Source of the DNA: Incurvaria masculella | Lineage: Eukaryota; Arthropoda; Insecta; Lepidoptera; Incurvariidae | Reading direction: 5' to 3' | Length of the DNA: 64,000 nt | Assembly (NCBI GenBank): GCA_946894095.1 | Contig: OX335641.1 | Location: 13,596,501-13,660,500 of the forward strand | In this document: positions 1 to 12,075 of the stretch, piece by piece | How positions within the stretch are numbered: the stretch's first letter is position 1 | How the letters are laid out: every line of letters starts with the position of its first letter | Translations under genes and position numbers: made by a program | The notes under the pieces: model-generated | The model's input: only the letters and a program-made list of their open reading frames with translations | Told to the model about the DNA's origin: nothing | Databases searched by the model: none

Positions 1-503
1 TAGTCTTGTTACTAGTTTTAAGGAAGGTCGAGCTTTAAGTCATGTACATTATTAGGTTGATACGCCCTACATTATTTTTAAGTTCTTTCCTTTGACAAAT
101 AAATGTTTTTTTTTTCAATATATTTCACATGATATTTTGTTCACTTTTACATACGTTCGAAGCAGTTTTTGAGATTTTACATTTATTCCATTATGGAGTT
201 GAGCTTAATAGGATTATAGGGAGAATGGTTTTCATGATTTCTACAATGCGGATCCGAGTAGAATCATTGTTCGGCGAGTGGCGTGCGAGCTAGCGTTGTC
301 ATGGTGAAGGATGTTGCGTCGCCTAAGAATGATTTTCTGAAGCTTGTTCTCATTGCATTTTTCTTTTAAGTTGTCTTCACGCGTAAACTTATCGTGGAGC
401 CATGGTAGAGTGACGGTGGCTTGAAAATAATGGTCACTTTTTGCACACGAGAATCAGCTATGAATTGATCACTTCATAGTTCACATGAAACCGTTATAAT
501 TAA
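1..503. other. unannotated AT-rich sequence
   Basis: I see no convincing coding frame, RNA gene or repeat boundary here. It lies upstream of the nested MITEs. Confidence 0.5.
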
Positions 504-507
504 TTAA

Positions 508-1415
508 GGCTGTTCCGACCCATATAAAGTTGTTTGCACACATAACGCAAAAAGTATTGCACTTTAAGGTGGCCCAACCCGCTCATTTCCCCATACAAAA
601 GGGGAAAGAAGATCACGCCTATATTTCTTGTCAGAGATCCAAAATTTTGCTCAATATAGCTTTATTTGATTGAACTAGATGTCTGATGACCATAGGCATT
701 GTAAAATTGTGTTTGGTTTCCAAGTTATAACGTCCGAAAGTTCGGATTTTTCGCGCGTATTATACAATTACTTTGGAGGTGGATTACGCAATGATAATGT
801 AAGAACATCTTAAAAAGATTAGTCATCAGACATAACTTGTTTAATCAAGATTTATAATCTATTTGGTTTTTGTTAGATTTTTGACTACAGCGGTCGTGGT
901 TTACTTTTAGCTATAAGTCGTTTTGAAATTAAAATTTTCGTAAATCTTACCAAATCATACACTATGCACATTGTCTTTTTTGTGGACAGGTTGCATCTTC
1001 CTCATAACGGAGCCTGTCTTATTCTTAGAAACAGAGAAGGTCCCAGAGCGCAACAGCACGGTTTTGAACCGTGCCCGCAAATGAGTTGAGGCCGCCGGGT
1101 TGGGCCACCTTAAGCCACGAATTAATAATAAAAGTTTAATATAGTCATATTACTTGCAGCGAAAACAATTTCACAATTTCAGGATTATTGGTTTTGTTAC
1201 AATTTATTGAAATATGATTTTTATTTAACAGCGCCATCTAACGGTGTAAAACTTCTAATCGGCAATTACAACGAAACCATTAAACCTGAAATTGTGAATA
1301 TGTTTTCGCTGCAACTACTATGGCTATATTTAATATTTTTGACGAATACGTGTCTTAAAGTGCAATACTTTTTGCGTTCTGTGTAAAAAAAAACATTGTA
1401 TGGGTCGGAACAGCC
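508..1415. mobile_element. outer TTAA-flanked foldback MITE, interrupted
   Basis: A non-coding element flanked by TTAA at 504-507 and 1416-1419. Its ends are inverted: GGCTGTTCCGACCCATA at the left and its complement at the right. The arms continue inward through GCAAAAAGTATTGCACTTTAA and the pair 1154-1183 / 1285-1314, so nearly the whole element is one long imperfect palindrome. A second TTAA element (568-1109) sits in its left arm; without it the outer element is about 362 bp. TTAA target sites are typical of piggyBac-type transposition. No transposase is encoded. Confidence 0.85.
568..1109 (+). mobile_element. TTAA MITE family A, copy 1
   Basis: A 542-bp element with terminal inverted repeats GGTGGCCCAACCCG / CGGGTTGGGCCACC, flanked by TTAA at 564-567 and 1110-1113. 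It carries no ORF. Four further copies lie in the window, and the one at 55975-56516 is nearly identical and also 542 bp. The TTAA target and short inverted ends suggest mobilisation by a piggyBac-like transposase encoded elsewhere. Confidence 0.88.
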
Positions 1416-1419
1416 TTAA

Positions 1420-2181
1420 GTTAATTACCGTTTGACGTGCCCGGCCCTCAGACGTAACTCCAGGGCACCGAAGTTATCCTGATGATGCCTCTGGCGTTGG
1501 AGGCGTAACATGTCGGCCCCGTACAGTATACCCACAGAAATCGGAATATACTATTTCTGTGGGTATTTCGCACCGGGATACCATAATTTCGACAATACTT
1601 GGACATATGTTTATTATTATGCAGATTTCATTTCATGTACATACATCTGAAGATATATGTAAAATAATTTATTTTAAATATTCGTGGAGCGAAATTTTTT
1701 TGAGCTGAACTTTTTTTGAAGCTGCCACCTGTTCGAGAAGACTCTTGATGATGAACCTAACGACCCGTCCCACAAACGGGGTATTTTGTCCATCATGACT
1801 GAAACAAAAAAAAATCAGTGAATCTAACTGTAATTCCAATAATAACAACCGCCTTACAACGTTAATAAAGCACCAACTAAGTAGATCGGTTACTCTAGCT
1901 GAGGGAAAACAGTTAGCATTGTTAACAGTAAACAGTTAACATTAAATGTTACTGTATTTTTTAATTGTTTTTTTAACTGAGTGCAATAATTGTTTTCTCT
2001 TACTGTTTCCCTGTGTGTAAACTGTTTCTACCTTGACATTTTTTTCCATTCTTACTTACGTCTTATATCCAGTGAAAAGATAATCTGTTCAAATTCCTGT
2101 ACCTCTTGAAACTGGATAGTTGCATGCCTAATTTGTTGTCAACCGTTATATTCAGTCAGTTAAGATTACCTTTTTCAAACA
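1420..2181. other. unannotated AT-rich sequence
   Basis: Contains a short repetitive stretch around 1900-2000 rich in GTTAAC and ACAGT words. I see no gene or clear element. Confidence 0.4.
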
Positions 2182-2480
2182 TGATTAGCCCAACACACCT
2201 CATGGGAACTAAGTGCCAAACCAGGACCTTTTTTATTTCACAGCTACGTTGAAGTGGATGGAAAACACAGTTAATTCATCGCCACTTCGACCATCATTCA
2301 TTCAATGTGATAGTAGCAACCTAGGTAGGATAAACAAATGAATTTAATTCAATTCTTTATTCGTCCTTAGGTACACTGCGTTACACTTGGACAACGTTAA
2401 ATTTTTTTAGTAAATCTCAAAATTTAAACTTACACTAACCTTACCACCTAGTTAGTAGATGAAGTCACTCTAGGGACTCG
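2182..2480 (-). mobile_element. SINE copy, old, interrupted
   Basis: Matches the body of the SINE family seen intact at 21716-22127: the AGCCCAACACACC, AACTGGATGGAAAACAC-like and TTACCACCTAG segments occur in order. About 100 bp (2336-2440) starting with an ATTCTTTATT-type LINE tail interrupts it. The head is lost. Confidence 0.6.
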
Positions 2481-2635
2481 AACTCTAATTTGGATGAGGT
2501 CCCTTCAGAAACAGAAACTGATCAGGACGATGAAGTATCATGGCACTCATTACCAATTTTTTTTGTAATATAAATGTTATCACATTTTATTAATGAAATA
2601 AAAAAAAATCCCTTAAATATAGTTTTATTATAAAT

Positions 2636-2762
2636 TTATGAGACATACACACTCTTAAGAGTTCGATGACAGATATAAATAACGGACGGACGGACGTACG
2701 GATGGCGGAGTATTACTAAAAGTAACGTAAAAGTTAGTTGCACTTTGGGTACGGAACTCTTA
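2636..2762 (+). repeat. fragment of the CGGACGG-core lepidopteran repeat
   Basis: Keeps the CGGACGGACGGACG core, the GCGGAG-AGTA segment and the GGGTACGGAACTCT end of the family seen complete at 61722-62036. The AGTGCGAGTCGG end is missing. Confidence 0.6.
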
Positions 2763-2902
2763 TAAACTAAAACTAAAATTAAATTATTTAAACCGTCTAG
2801 ATCAGTAAAATACCACGTCCCTACGATGATTCCACTATTTTTCTAGTTACTTTTTACTATTTTAATCAAAGAAGGAAGAAAAGCTTTTAAGGATGTTTCC
2901 AT

Positions 2903-3745
2903 TTATTTATTTATTTATTTAGGAAATCAACAGCTTATATTGACAGACATGTTAACAGAAAATCTTATACTAAAATACAAGCCAATTATAGATTTCCACT
3001 TAATTATTATAATGTTATGTAGATATTTTATAGTTCGTGTTATTTAATCTTTGTGCATTTGATCGAATACTAATTTGCGGGGGAGTAAGGGTATAGGGTG
3101 CATGTGAGTAGTGTATGCAAGGGTGTGTATGCGTATGTGTGTAGGTGAAAGAGGATGAGAGGGTGTGTGTGTGCGTGTTGATGAGGGAGGGTGGATGAGT
3201 TTTTATGTGAATTATTAGCACTAGTTCTATAGGATTAAGGGTAAAACAAAAGGTACATGAACCTCCAAACTTATTTTATGGCATGAGTCTCTTTTCTAGT
3301 ATTTTGGTCTTAATAATGTTTTTGAACGTTATTTTTGTCGTTGACAAAGGGTCTACATTGTTGAACATGTTATTATAGGTGTTAACGATCCGTGTGCATA
3401 CTGAGTTGTGAGTGTAATTTGTCCGATGTAACGGTATAAAAAACTATTGAGTGTGCCGTGCGCGCCGTGCTGGTGCATTGTAACCAATCTCTCCAACAAG
3501 TTCCGGGCAGTCCTCTCGACTGTTTACAAAGACATATAAAAATGCCATTTCCAGAACTAACCTTCTTTCTTCTAATGTTAAAATATTATAATGATTGCAG
3601 CTATTTAAATAAGAATCGAACTTAACTTTGCATTTAAAATTTTGGAATTTACTTTGCAGACGTTCAATTTGCGATTTATGAGTTGTATATTGAGTGGACC
3701 ATATACATGAGCTATACTCAAGAACACTACGAACATACGCAAAAA
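2903..3745 (-). mobile_element. non-LTR retrotransposon 3' end (RT C-terminus plus 3' UTR)
   Basis: Read on the minus strand, about 3745 to 3440 encodes the end of a LINE reverse-transcriptase ORF. Recognisable blocks are YVRSVLEYSSCIWS, then a basic IERLQSKF helix, then LTLEERRLVLEMAFLY, an order typical of Jockey/R1-type elements. The frame then runs into a G/T-rich 3' UTR (3110-3200 on the plus strand) and a TTTA-rich terminus near 2905. The upstream ORF part comes from an abutting repeat with GACTTCCAAAAAAGG, so the LINE is 5' truncated. It is surely inactive. Confidence 0.75.
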
Positions 3746-3990
3746 ACCGACTTCCAAAAAAGGGGGAAGTTCTCAATTCGTCTGGATGTTTTTTTGTGTG
3801 TATTTTATTCGATAACTCCGCAAATTGTAAACCGGGTTCATTTTTTTTTCTTATGTATAGGTACATCTCGGGGGTTGTATTTTTATAAATTGAATATTAC
3901 AATATCACTCTTTACAAATACTAAAACGATTAAAACATAAAAAAACCAGTTAAAAAAAAAACATTGAACCGACTTGAAAGAGGTATTAAA
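3740..3990 (+). repeat. GAAGTCGG-bounded repeat fragment
   Basis: Begins with ACCGACTTCCAAAAAAGG and TTCTCAATTCGTC, the reverse of the terminus at 18360-18429, and contains a second ACCGACTTGAAA word near 3968. It is a partial copy of a widespread lepidopteran repeat. Confidence 0.55.
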
Positions 3991-5409
3991 TCATATTTTG
4001 ATTAATTCGCGCCCTTGAGTAGAAAAGCACACCTGAAAATATACAAAATATACCCCTTCTCTATTGTACCGCCTTCTACAAAAGGAATTTTATATTATTT
4101 AATAACTCTTATTGTTTGAAGTCAGTTAAATGTTTTTTTTAAACGGGTTATTTGAAGTTAATGCTTTTAAGGCGTTTTTAGAGTACGTGTATCAGTCGAT
4201 GCATGAATACATATCTACTTTTATCACTTCTATCGCAATGGCGGCTGCATATTGACACATTAATATTGCTAATTTTGGAATAACGCCTGTCCTTGAAATG
4301 CTCTTTATAAACATTGATAATCCATAAACCACTAAAATCTTTCTTAAATAAAGCTGCGTCTAATGATATTCTATACACATTTCGAAGTCACCGTACGACA
4401 AAAGAATTTAGAATTCAAGGAAGACTAGCAGTGGCTTAGGAGCACTCAAGCACAACACAAAGAGACCGTTTTTATTCTTCATAATGCATCGGTGTTCAAC
4501 GATGCAGGATGTACAACGAGATAGGCGGGCGTGGAATTCTTAACCCTAACGAGCTACAGCCCTTTTGCAAACATACGCAGCATTAATTAAGAAGTGATAT
4601 TAAGCGACAATTTCGAGTGCTATAAACATTTTTACAACAGCATACGTTAAGAGGTAACAGGTGTATTTTTGGTACCGCAATCGTACAAGTGACCTTGACC
4701 AGGTTTATCGATTGGGCGCAAATTACATCGTGAACATTTTTTCGTAGATAAAATGTTTAGTTTCGGCTCTGACTAGCTGATTCGGTAAACCATGTACCTA
4801 GTACCCTGATTTAGTTTCACGTTAAAATAGAGGAACGTTCCTAACCATACTCAAATTTGACTTTACTGCATCGTACGACCGTACATGATTTGAAACAACG
4901 CGGCCGGATCGCGTCGCTGCTGGAAGAAACGTGACCACGGAATCGAGTAGCCTCTTGTGAAGAGACTCAAGGGGCGGGTTTATAGCCCGCACCAGCTATA
5001 ATCTCTACTCCATTACTCCTTCCCATCTCGCGCGCTGCGGTCCGCATACGTTTCTAAGAATTTCAGAAAATAGAACAGTATTTGCGGTTTAACAGGGACA
5101 TATACAATCGAACTGCCGTAAATTTTGTCGGTCTCACAAAGATTCGTACGTAAACCACACGAAAAAAACGTAAACGACGAAAGCCATTTTTTTACGAAAA
5201 ACATTTTCGGTCTCACAAAGATTCGTTTAAAGCGGTGCTGGAAACTGCAGTCCTCGGATTATATTCCCGAAGCTTTACCGATCTGAAATAAGCTTATTTG
5301 TGGCACATAGCCTCGACCACACCTCGACGTTTATGCATTCGATCTTTCGTGTCGATTATCTCTAGTTCGAATCCGTTCTTATCCGAAATTGAAATGTGGG
5401 ATAAACTCT
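3991..5409. other. no gene seen
   Basis: AT-rich, with a slightly GC-richer patch at 4895-5045. A 20-bp word TCGGTCTCACAAAGATTCGT occurs twice, near 5128 and 5207. No supported gene or RNA. Confidence 0.4.
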
Positions 5410-5630
5410 ATGGAAACTATGGTACGGAGCCCTTATGTAAAACTAGAAGTCACCTTCCCTAATTACTACGGGGTAGGGTCAAACTGTCAACATTGCTTTG
5501 AATGAAAGGAAATATAAATGAAAAATGTGTCCGTGTTTTCTGTCCAGTTCAATGGACACATTTTCATGTATATGGGAGGTGAGTCCTGGCATGGCAACTA
5601 ATAAATTAAATAATAAATGTCCAGTTACAT
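5410..5630 (+). mobile_element. SINE body fragment
   Basis: Matches the 3' two-thirds of the SINE family (the CCTTCCC..GGGTAGGGT, GTGTTTTCTGTCCAGTTCAAT and CCTGGCATGGCA segments). The head and poly-A tail are missing. Confidence 0.6.
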
Positions 5631-5810
5631 GAAATACCACCACCTTGGTTTGCTTAATAGGTATCTTATTTTCAGCTCTTCCTATTAGATTGCGCTGATT
5701 CCGCAATGTAAGAAGAAAAGGTACAAAATTCATTGATTGGATTCAATTCACTAAATCCGATTTTGGCTTTAAACAGCAGTGTATGCGATATCAAACCGAA
5801 ACAGAACAAA

Positions 5811-6098
5811 AAAACTGGCCAAGTGCAAGTCGTACTCGCACACGAAGGGTTCCGTACTATCATACAGGATTAAACACAAAAAAAAACGCGTTTTAAAACA
5901 TTAAGGGGGACCCAAATTATTATATATTTTTTTAATTTTGTCTATTTGTTCTTATAGCGGCAAAATAAATATACACTTTGAGCAGAGCTGTCTACATATT
6001 TCGGTTCATGAGATACAGTCCTGTGACAGGCGGACGGACGGGCGGACGGATAGTGGAGGCTAAGTAATAAGGTTCCTTTGGATACGGAACCCTAAAAA
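5811..6098 (+). repeat. CGGACGG-core lepidopteran repeat, full length
   Basis: Starts with the GGCCAAGTGCAAGTCG end, has AGGGTTCCGTACT, a TTCTTATAGCGGCAAAATAA middle, a GCGGACGGACGG core and ends with GGATACGGAACCCTAAAAA. The AGGGTTCCGTA word near one end and TACGGAACCCT at the other are inverted. Non-coding. Confidence 0.8.
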
Positions 6099-7630
6099 GG
6101 AAATGTGAAATGTGTTGATACTACAATTTTGAACGCCGAAAGGAATCGTTATCTCGGTGCATCCAGCGAAACTGACATTGTCATGACTCATTCGTAATGG
6201 CTTTTGCTAGCAGGTGCCTCGTTTTATGAAGTAAAGCTTTACTCCGTGCATACGCATGTGGGCCGAGCTTTTCGAGGGAAGCGTGAGTTCAATACCCGTC
6301 GGCTGCATAACATCCTACGTAAGTATGATTACGCTAAAGGAAAACATCGTTAGAAAATCCACATAGAGCCGCTAAGAGGACTGCTCTAAGCAGTCGCAGT
6401 AGGAATATCTTCATTTTCAACACAAATTTATGATTAAACACATACGGACCGCTCGAGCAGTCGGCTTGCGGTAGCAGCCAGAAATTGCAGCTGGTTTGCG
6501 GTCGAATTTTCGTGCTTCCGACCGCAAATAGCTGCTCGGCCCGATAGAGCGGACCGCCGCTTCCTCTCTCCGCGCTCGCGTAATCTCCGTATTGCCCCTC
6601 CTAGTTTAATCCTGTTTGTCTATTTATTCGAATGACGATATGAAGATCATCCATATCCATGAATGAAGACACTGACACACAGACGCATTTGGTCAAAACC
6701 AAGTAATAATGCCCATGCAATGTTCTATATTTTAAATATTACATGTATCCCAAGTACTACCGTGTCGCTGCTTACGTATGGCAAAAATGTATTATTACCG
6801 CTTTGAAAACCGTATTGGAATTCAATGAAGAGTGGTAGCTTTAAGAAGTCATATTGCGATCGAACTTGACCGCAAGTCGACTGCTTGTAACATTCGACGT
6901 GCAGTCCACTCGGACTGTTACGTCGGTTTCGACTGCTTCAGGCAGTCCGTCCATGGAAAGCCCTATGAGATGTTAGGACTTTTAGAATCGGCTAGATGGT
7001 ACAGTCATAGGCTCGCGACTCGTTACTAAAAATATCATTAGGCGATACCAAGTTAGACAAAGTCAACCGCTGGATACCGTGAACATTAATTGGGTTCTCG
7101 GGAGCCAGACAAGGCACTTGCAATTATGTTGGTTTTTGCGGACGCTCTCAATTCATACATCTGAATAAATCCACGGTAATGTGTCTGTAAGCATTCGATA
7201 GAGCAAGAGGGTACGGTAGTCGCACCACACTTGCGTGCCTCCGGTTACTTTGAAGCAAGATCCACAGATTAGGCCGGATTACGGCGGGACCCTCGGCTTC
7301 GCCTACAATGTTTTCCTTCACTTGTACTTGAGGGTTCCGTATTGGTGGGGTTCACCTCTCCGGATACGCTCAACACCTCTACGCAATAAGCCGACCCACT
7401 GAACTCAGGTTACTGTCAAAGGTATGGCAGTAAAAAATACGGAGGTATTGTATATAACAAAAAAAATGTTTTTATAGATATCATCTAACAAGTAACGACG
7501 ATATTCGCCATCTTTGCAAACAACTGAAATGATCCTATGTGCTTAGGCGTATAGAAGCATTATAGACAGAATTAGTAGAGTAGCACGTAAACCCCTGTTA
7601 TGTAGATTATTTGATTGACTTATGATTACA
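6099..7630. other. no gene seen; GC-rich foldback patch
   Basis: 6440-6600 is locally GC-rich with a perfect 10-bp-arm hairpin TTTGCGGTCG ... CGACCGCAAA (about 6499-6532). I found no coding exon. Confidence 0.35.
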
Positions 7631-7964
7631 TGCTCACTGTTCTAACCAACTGAGCTATCCTAACAATTACGTCAGCCATTTGATTGATACTTTTTAAGTG
7701 TGATCTAAAACCAGAAATAATTTCCTGTAAATCTGGAGACGGCATTGGAGATATGAAATATCTGGTTAAAACGCCACCTCCGCGCCGCAGCGCCATTGCG
7801 TCGTCATGGGTAATTTAAATAAAAATAATTTTAACAAAGGTAATTTAAATAAATAAAGCACAATATTTCTAAATTAACAATGAATAAATTAGCGGTTTTC
7901 TTTATTCCCAAAGCGTTGGGGTTATTGTGGTACAATGTGACACATCGTGATTGTTAAATGTCAG

Positions 7965-8190
7965 TGATGACATAGTAAGCACCCCTAGTTCAGCAGTCAA
8001 GCCAGTGGTATATCGCATCGAATATCATGGGTTCTATACCCGCAGTGTATACATCTTTCTTTCCTATCCAAGAAAATATTACTCATACTCATACAAAGAT
8101 TACTTATATTACAATCTGACAACGACACGATTTTAATGTAAAAAAACACACTTAACACGCTTACATATTGTGAATGTGAGTAGTATAGCA
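7965..8190 (+). repeat. possible tRNA-derived SINE remnant
   Basis: CTAGTTCAGCAGTCAAGCC followed about 50 bp later by a box-B-like GGGTTCTATACCC and an AT-rich tail with CATACTCATAC words. This suggests an old tRNA-headed SINE, different from the main family of this window. Confidence 0.3.
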
Positions 8191-8199
8191 AGTCGGGAA

Positions 8200-9000
8200 T
8201 TGAGCTTTATTTCGATCAAACGTAAAGTGCGGTTCAGTAAATCACGCTAATCTGACCTGCACTACCCCCGAATAGAAGTCATTTGGTTAATCTTATCAGG
8301 AAATGAATGTCCTGCATCTTTTGAGAACCGCTTTACTCGCGATGTCTCTTTACTAGTTAACGGAAACGTGATGTAGTTTTTATCAAAATGTAATTATATA
8401 AGTGATGTTTATTTTAGAAGTAGAATGTTTGAGGGTTTTTTTATTGGTCCTAGGACTCACCAGTTAGAACTTTCTTAATCATAGATTTAAGACTGTCCAG
8501 TTAAGGTCCGACTTCCCATCGCAGATAAACTATTTTCTGGCGAGGCAGGAGTTGCCCCTTGTGCGTGTTTACCCTGCACATTACTCGGATCGGAAAGTGT
8601 AGTAGTGGCTTCTGAAGAATAAATCACACATACGACTACTTTTAGTTTGGTTGATTTATTGCGTTCATAGCATATTTTGTCGTAAGAAGGAAACTTCAAT
8701 CCATTTTGTCTATGCATGACTGTCATAGTTTTTTGTTTCTCTCGCAAGAAGATGTTTTATTTTCTTTCATGAGCGAAACAAAGTTTTTACTCGTCACTAA
8801 TGTTCGCTTTGGGTTAGTGTGTATATTCTTTGCTTCAGGTTAAGATGCATCGTGCTTTTACATGTTGAGTTTGACTATTACTGAAAGTCCACTCAGACTA
8901 AATGTCAATTGATTTTTTCTTATATGAATATTAAAACTGTACTTTTGTTGACATAACAAATTAAAAAAAAACAAATAGTCGCCGAATATTTAGCTTCATT
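8200..9000. other. no gene seen
   Basis: No supportable feature. Short open frames here have no recognisable domain. Confidence 0.4.
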
Positions 9001-9009
9001 CGTTTTGTT

Positions 9010-9300
9010 TCACAGAGGTACCCCTCTCGTCCGTGGGGCACCCATTAGACGTGGGCCGCTAAAGTCGGCATTCTCCACGTTTTCTTTAGAGCTCTCACTA
9101 CCTACGCCTTTGGGGTGTCGGCGCGATGGTATTTGTCTTGCACATAGAGGTCGTATTAAATCGATAGCAGCGTGTGTCGGACGTTGGTTGAGTGGTCTCG
9201 CCTGCCGCCCCGGGAAGCTGAGAGCACTTCGCCCCACCGCCGCGCCCGCCGCCGCCGCCGCTGCCCGCGGGAGGACAGTTTTTCTGGAGAGCGTCTATTT
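9010..9300 (+). promoter_or_regulatory. GC-rich patch, possible promoter or 5' UTR region
   Basis: In an AT-rich setting this stretch is markedly GC- and CpG-rich, with a CCGCCGCCGCC run near 9240-9262. It lies about 10 kb upstream of the receptor start codon, so it could be a promoter-type CpG patch or an untranslated first exon. The sequence alone does not decide, and the overlapping frames on both strands look compositional rather than coding. Confidence 0.25.
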
Positions 9301-12020
9301 TACTTTCACGATCAATTCCGTTCAAGTGGGAAAAATATGTCGGAAAGAAGCATTTGATTGAACCAATAAGAATGAATGATGGTTATTTTATACTAGCTTT
9401 ACAGAAAAAGTTTCTCTTCGCATGTTAAGAGTTCGATGCAAGAGCGAGTCGAGCGTGCTCCGTTGGTTGCAGAACTGTTTTGACGAGTTTCTATCAGACT
9501 CAGGCCCGGTTGTAGGAAGAGACGTCTAAGTTAATGAATATTTAAACACATAACGTTTAGTTAACGACACGGGGTTGACAGAGTTTCCCTTCTGTTCCGT
9601 ACTGTTCATAAAAAGTAACGAGTCGTGAATCATACATACATTGACGTTGCACTTTCTTGCATGAAAGAAATGATAAAATGTGCAAAATTTATTTAAAACA
9701 TTTCGACACAATTTGATGTCACACACCGGATAACCGTATTTTTATGGACATTTCGACATATGACGTCCGTCAGACTCTCAGTCTGAAGACGACCATGAGC
9801 TTTTGATTTGATTGAACATTTTTTCAGGGGTTGTTTAACGTTGCAGGAAGGACCAAAAATTGTACGTTGTGAGAAATAACTCGGGATAGAGTGCATTTCA
9901 CAGTTCACCGGCCTTATACATATATAAACGACCTACAAGATTATTTTACAAGTAGTATACACAATTAAATATAATTCTGCTATTTAAAAAAAATTAATGC
10001 CAACACTTTTTAAGAATAGTTGGCTGATCGACCTCAAATTAAGGCGCTAGGACTAGCCAACTACTCGCGCCATACAAATGCACTTTTTAACAAATGTAAT
10101 AATATGTAGTGAAACGCTTCAGCAAATCCAAATAGAACTCCAGACTGATAATGGATTGTTAATATTTTTTTATTCCATCATTTATTTAAATAATAATAAA
10201 AATAAAAAAAATGATTTTTCTCCTTAGAAATCTGAAAGTAATTAGATTTCTAGATATAAGCAAAAACAGCATATATGCATAAACAAAAAATTCCATTTGC
10301 TTTTAGATTTCTACATTTAGTCAAAAAAGTTCGGAAATGGACACCGTTTCCGCAATGTATTTTGTATAGAAAAAGGAAACATACATTAACGAAAATAATT
10401 CGATTCCTAGACAAGGAATCATGTATTGTAAGAATGACACTTATAATCGTCAGACTTAGTTAGTTAACTTGGGGTGCCTCGTCTAACTTTGCGATTTGGC
10501 TAGTACCAGGCCCTTAAGACCCTACTCTTTATTGATTATGATTTGTTCTCCTGAATCTTCTGATCTGCATCTTGGATTGGCGTGTAACGCAATTTCAGTA
10601 AGAAAACCGTTTGTTACATTTGTGGACAGTTTTAATTTTACAAACATACTTTATACGTGCATACATTGTTTATATGTTTTTTGAATCCCGCACACTGCTA
10701 ATAGAATTCGCCTTCAGTGTCGACATTGAACTAATGATTAAAATGTCATTGTAAGTTTGCGTGCGTATACAGTCTCTCTTCCGATTTCGTAATTAATCAA
10801 TGAATTCATAATATAGGTACATTGTTAAAAAAATTGTTTAAAGGGATATTTTGATTAAAGTTGTATTCGTACTAATATTATTTTTATAGTTGACTAGTGG
10901 GAGCCGGCGGTCCCGCCTGTATTAAACAACACTTCGACGAAAAAAATTTCGGCCAGACTTGTTGCTTTTAGTCCCATTGCTCATTCCTTAGATAATCTAC
11001 CGCGAGGAGTATTAATTGCATAAATATGTAATTGATGGGAAGAAACGAGGTATACGTAGGTACAAAATTCGTCAGAAACGGGTAGGTGATTGTCGAGTTA
11101 TAATCTGACTGATATGCACACCCAAGACGTTACATATTTTTGTAAAATATAGTAAATAGTTCGGGTCGTAAAATCCATACTACATTCAACAGTAAAGTGA
11201 TGGTCTTAAGTATTTATTGCTTTGATTGAATAAAAAACAATAAACAAATCATCTGACCTTTATTTTGTAATGAGTAAAATTATTATCGTTAGTTTATTTC
11301 TAGTTAAAGTTTTTCATATAATCGAATTGATGTGCACAAATGAATCTATATCTGTTCCGCTAATTCGATAGCTCGACACATGAATGACAATTAAATAACT
11401 GGTTTCAAGCATAAATACGTTGGATGTGGTTATGCAAACATCAGGGTCGTGTCACTTTAAATTAACGTGTCGGAAGGTTAAGATTGTCATGACTGAGCGA
11501 ACAATTTATATGGTGTTTGTTCCGCATTTTTTTCCCCCAACTCATGTATAATCGTATGGCATAAGAGTCATCACTGACCCGATTTTGATGCAGTTCGTAT
11601 CTACGTGTAGTATGATTGTGTTCTTCATGTATATGCTACTAACAAACACGCTTATATTAAATGAAGGATGAAAGAGGTTTAATGTGAGGAAAGTCGATAA
11701 AAAAATTGACTGTTTTTCTAGATTTTCGTTGTAACGCCGTAAATGCTTGGACACCATTCTTATGCCTACATGGTCACATTGTGCACCGAATCAAGCATTT
11801 AAAAAAAAATTACCTACAAAATAATTTTAATTTAACAAGACGTCAGTTTTTGCGCTTAGTAGGTTTCGGCATTTAAAATAACATACACTTTCCCCTTTTC
11901 TAGGTGGTACAGTAGATCCGAGTGGTTCGATTCACTCTCTGAAATCTCCTACTTCTGTGAAATTAGAATAAACGTTCAAACTGAGAAATTGAAGTAAACC
12001 ATTTAATTTATCATGCCAGT
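9301..12020. other. no gene seen
   Basis: AT-rich. I see no supported gene, RNA or element boundary. Confidence 0.4.
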
Positions 12021-12023
12021 TTT

Positions 12024-12075
12024 TAACCGACTTCAAAAAAAGGAGGAGTTTCTCAATTCGTCGGAATCTTTTTTT
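12024..12075 (+). repeat. GAAGTCGG-type repeat terminus
   Basis: AACCGACTTCAAAAAAAGG and TTCTCAATTCGTCGG match, inverted, the terminus at 18380-18429. Only the end is recognisable. Confidence 0.6.

Noticed and set aside
7630..7680. tRNA-like 5' half on the minus strand (GGATAGCTCAGTTGGTTAGAAC)
   Set aside because: The box-A half looks good, but no matching anticodon arm, T arm or acceptor end can be folded; probably a pseudogene or SINE piece.
9005..9361. Overlapping frames on both strands in the GC-rich patch
   Set aside because: GC-rich DNA lacks stops in several frames; residues are low-complexity Ala/Pro/Arg.
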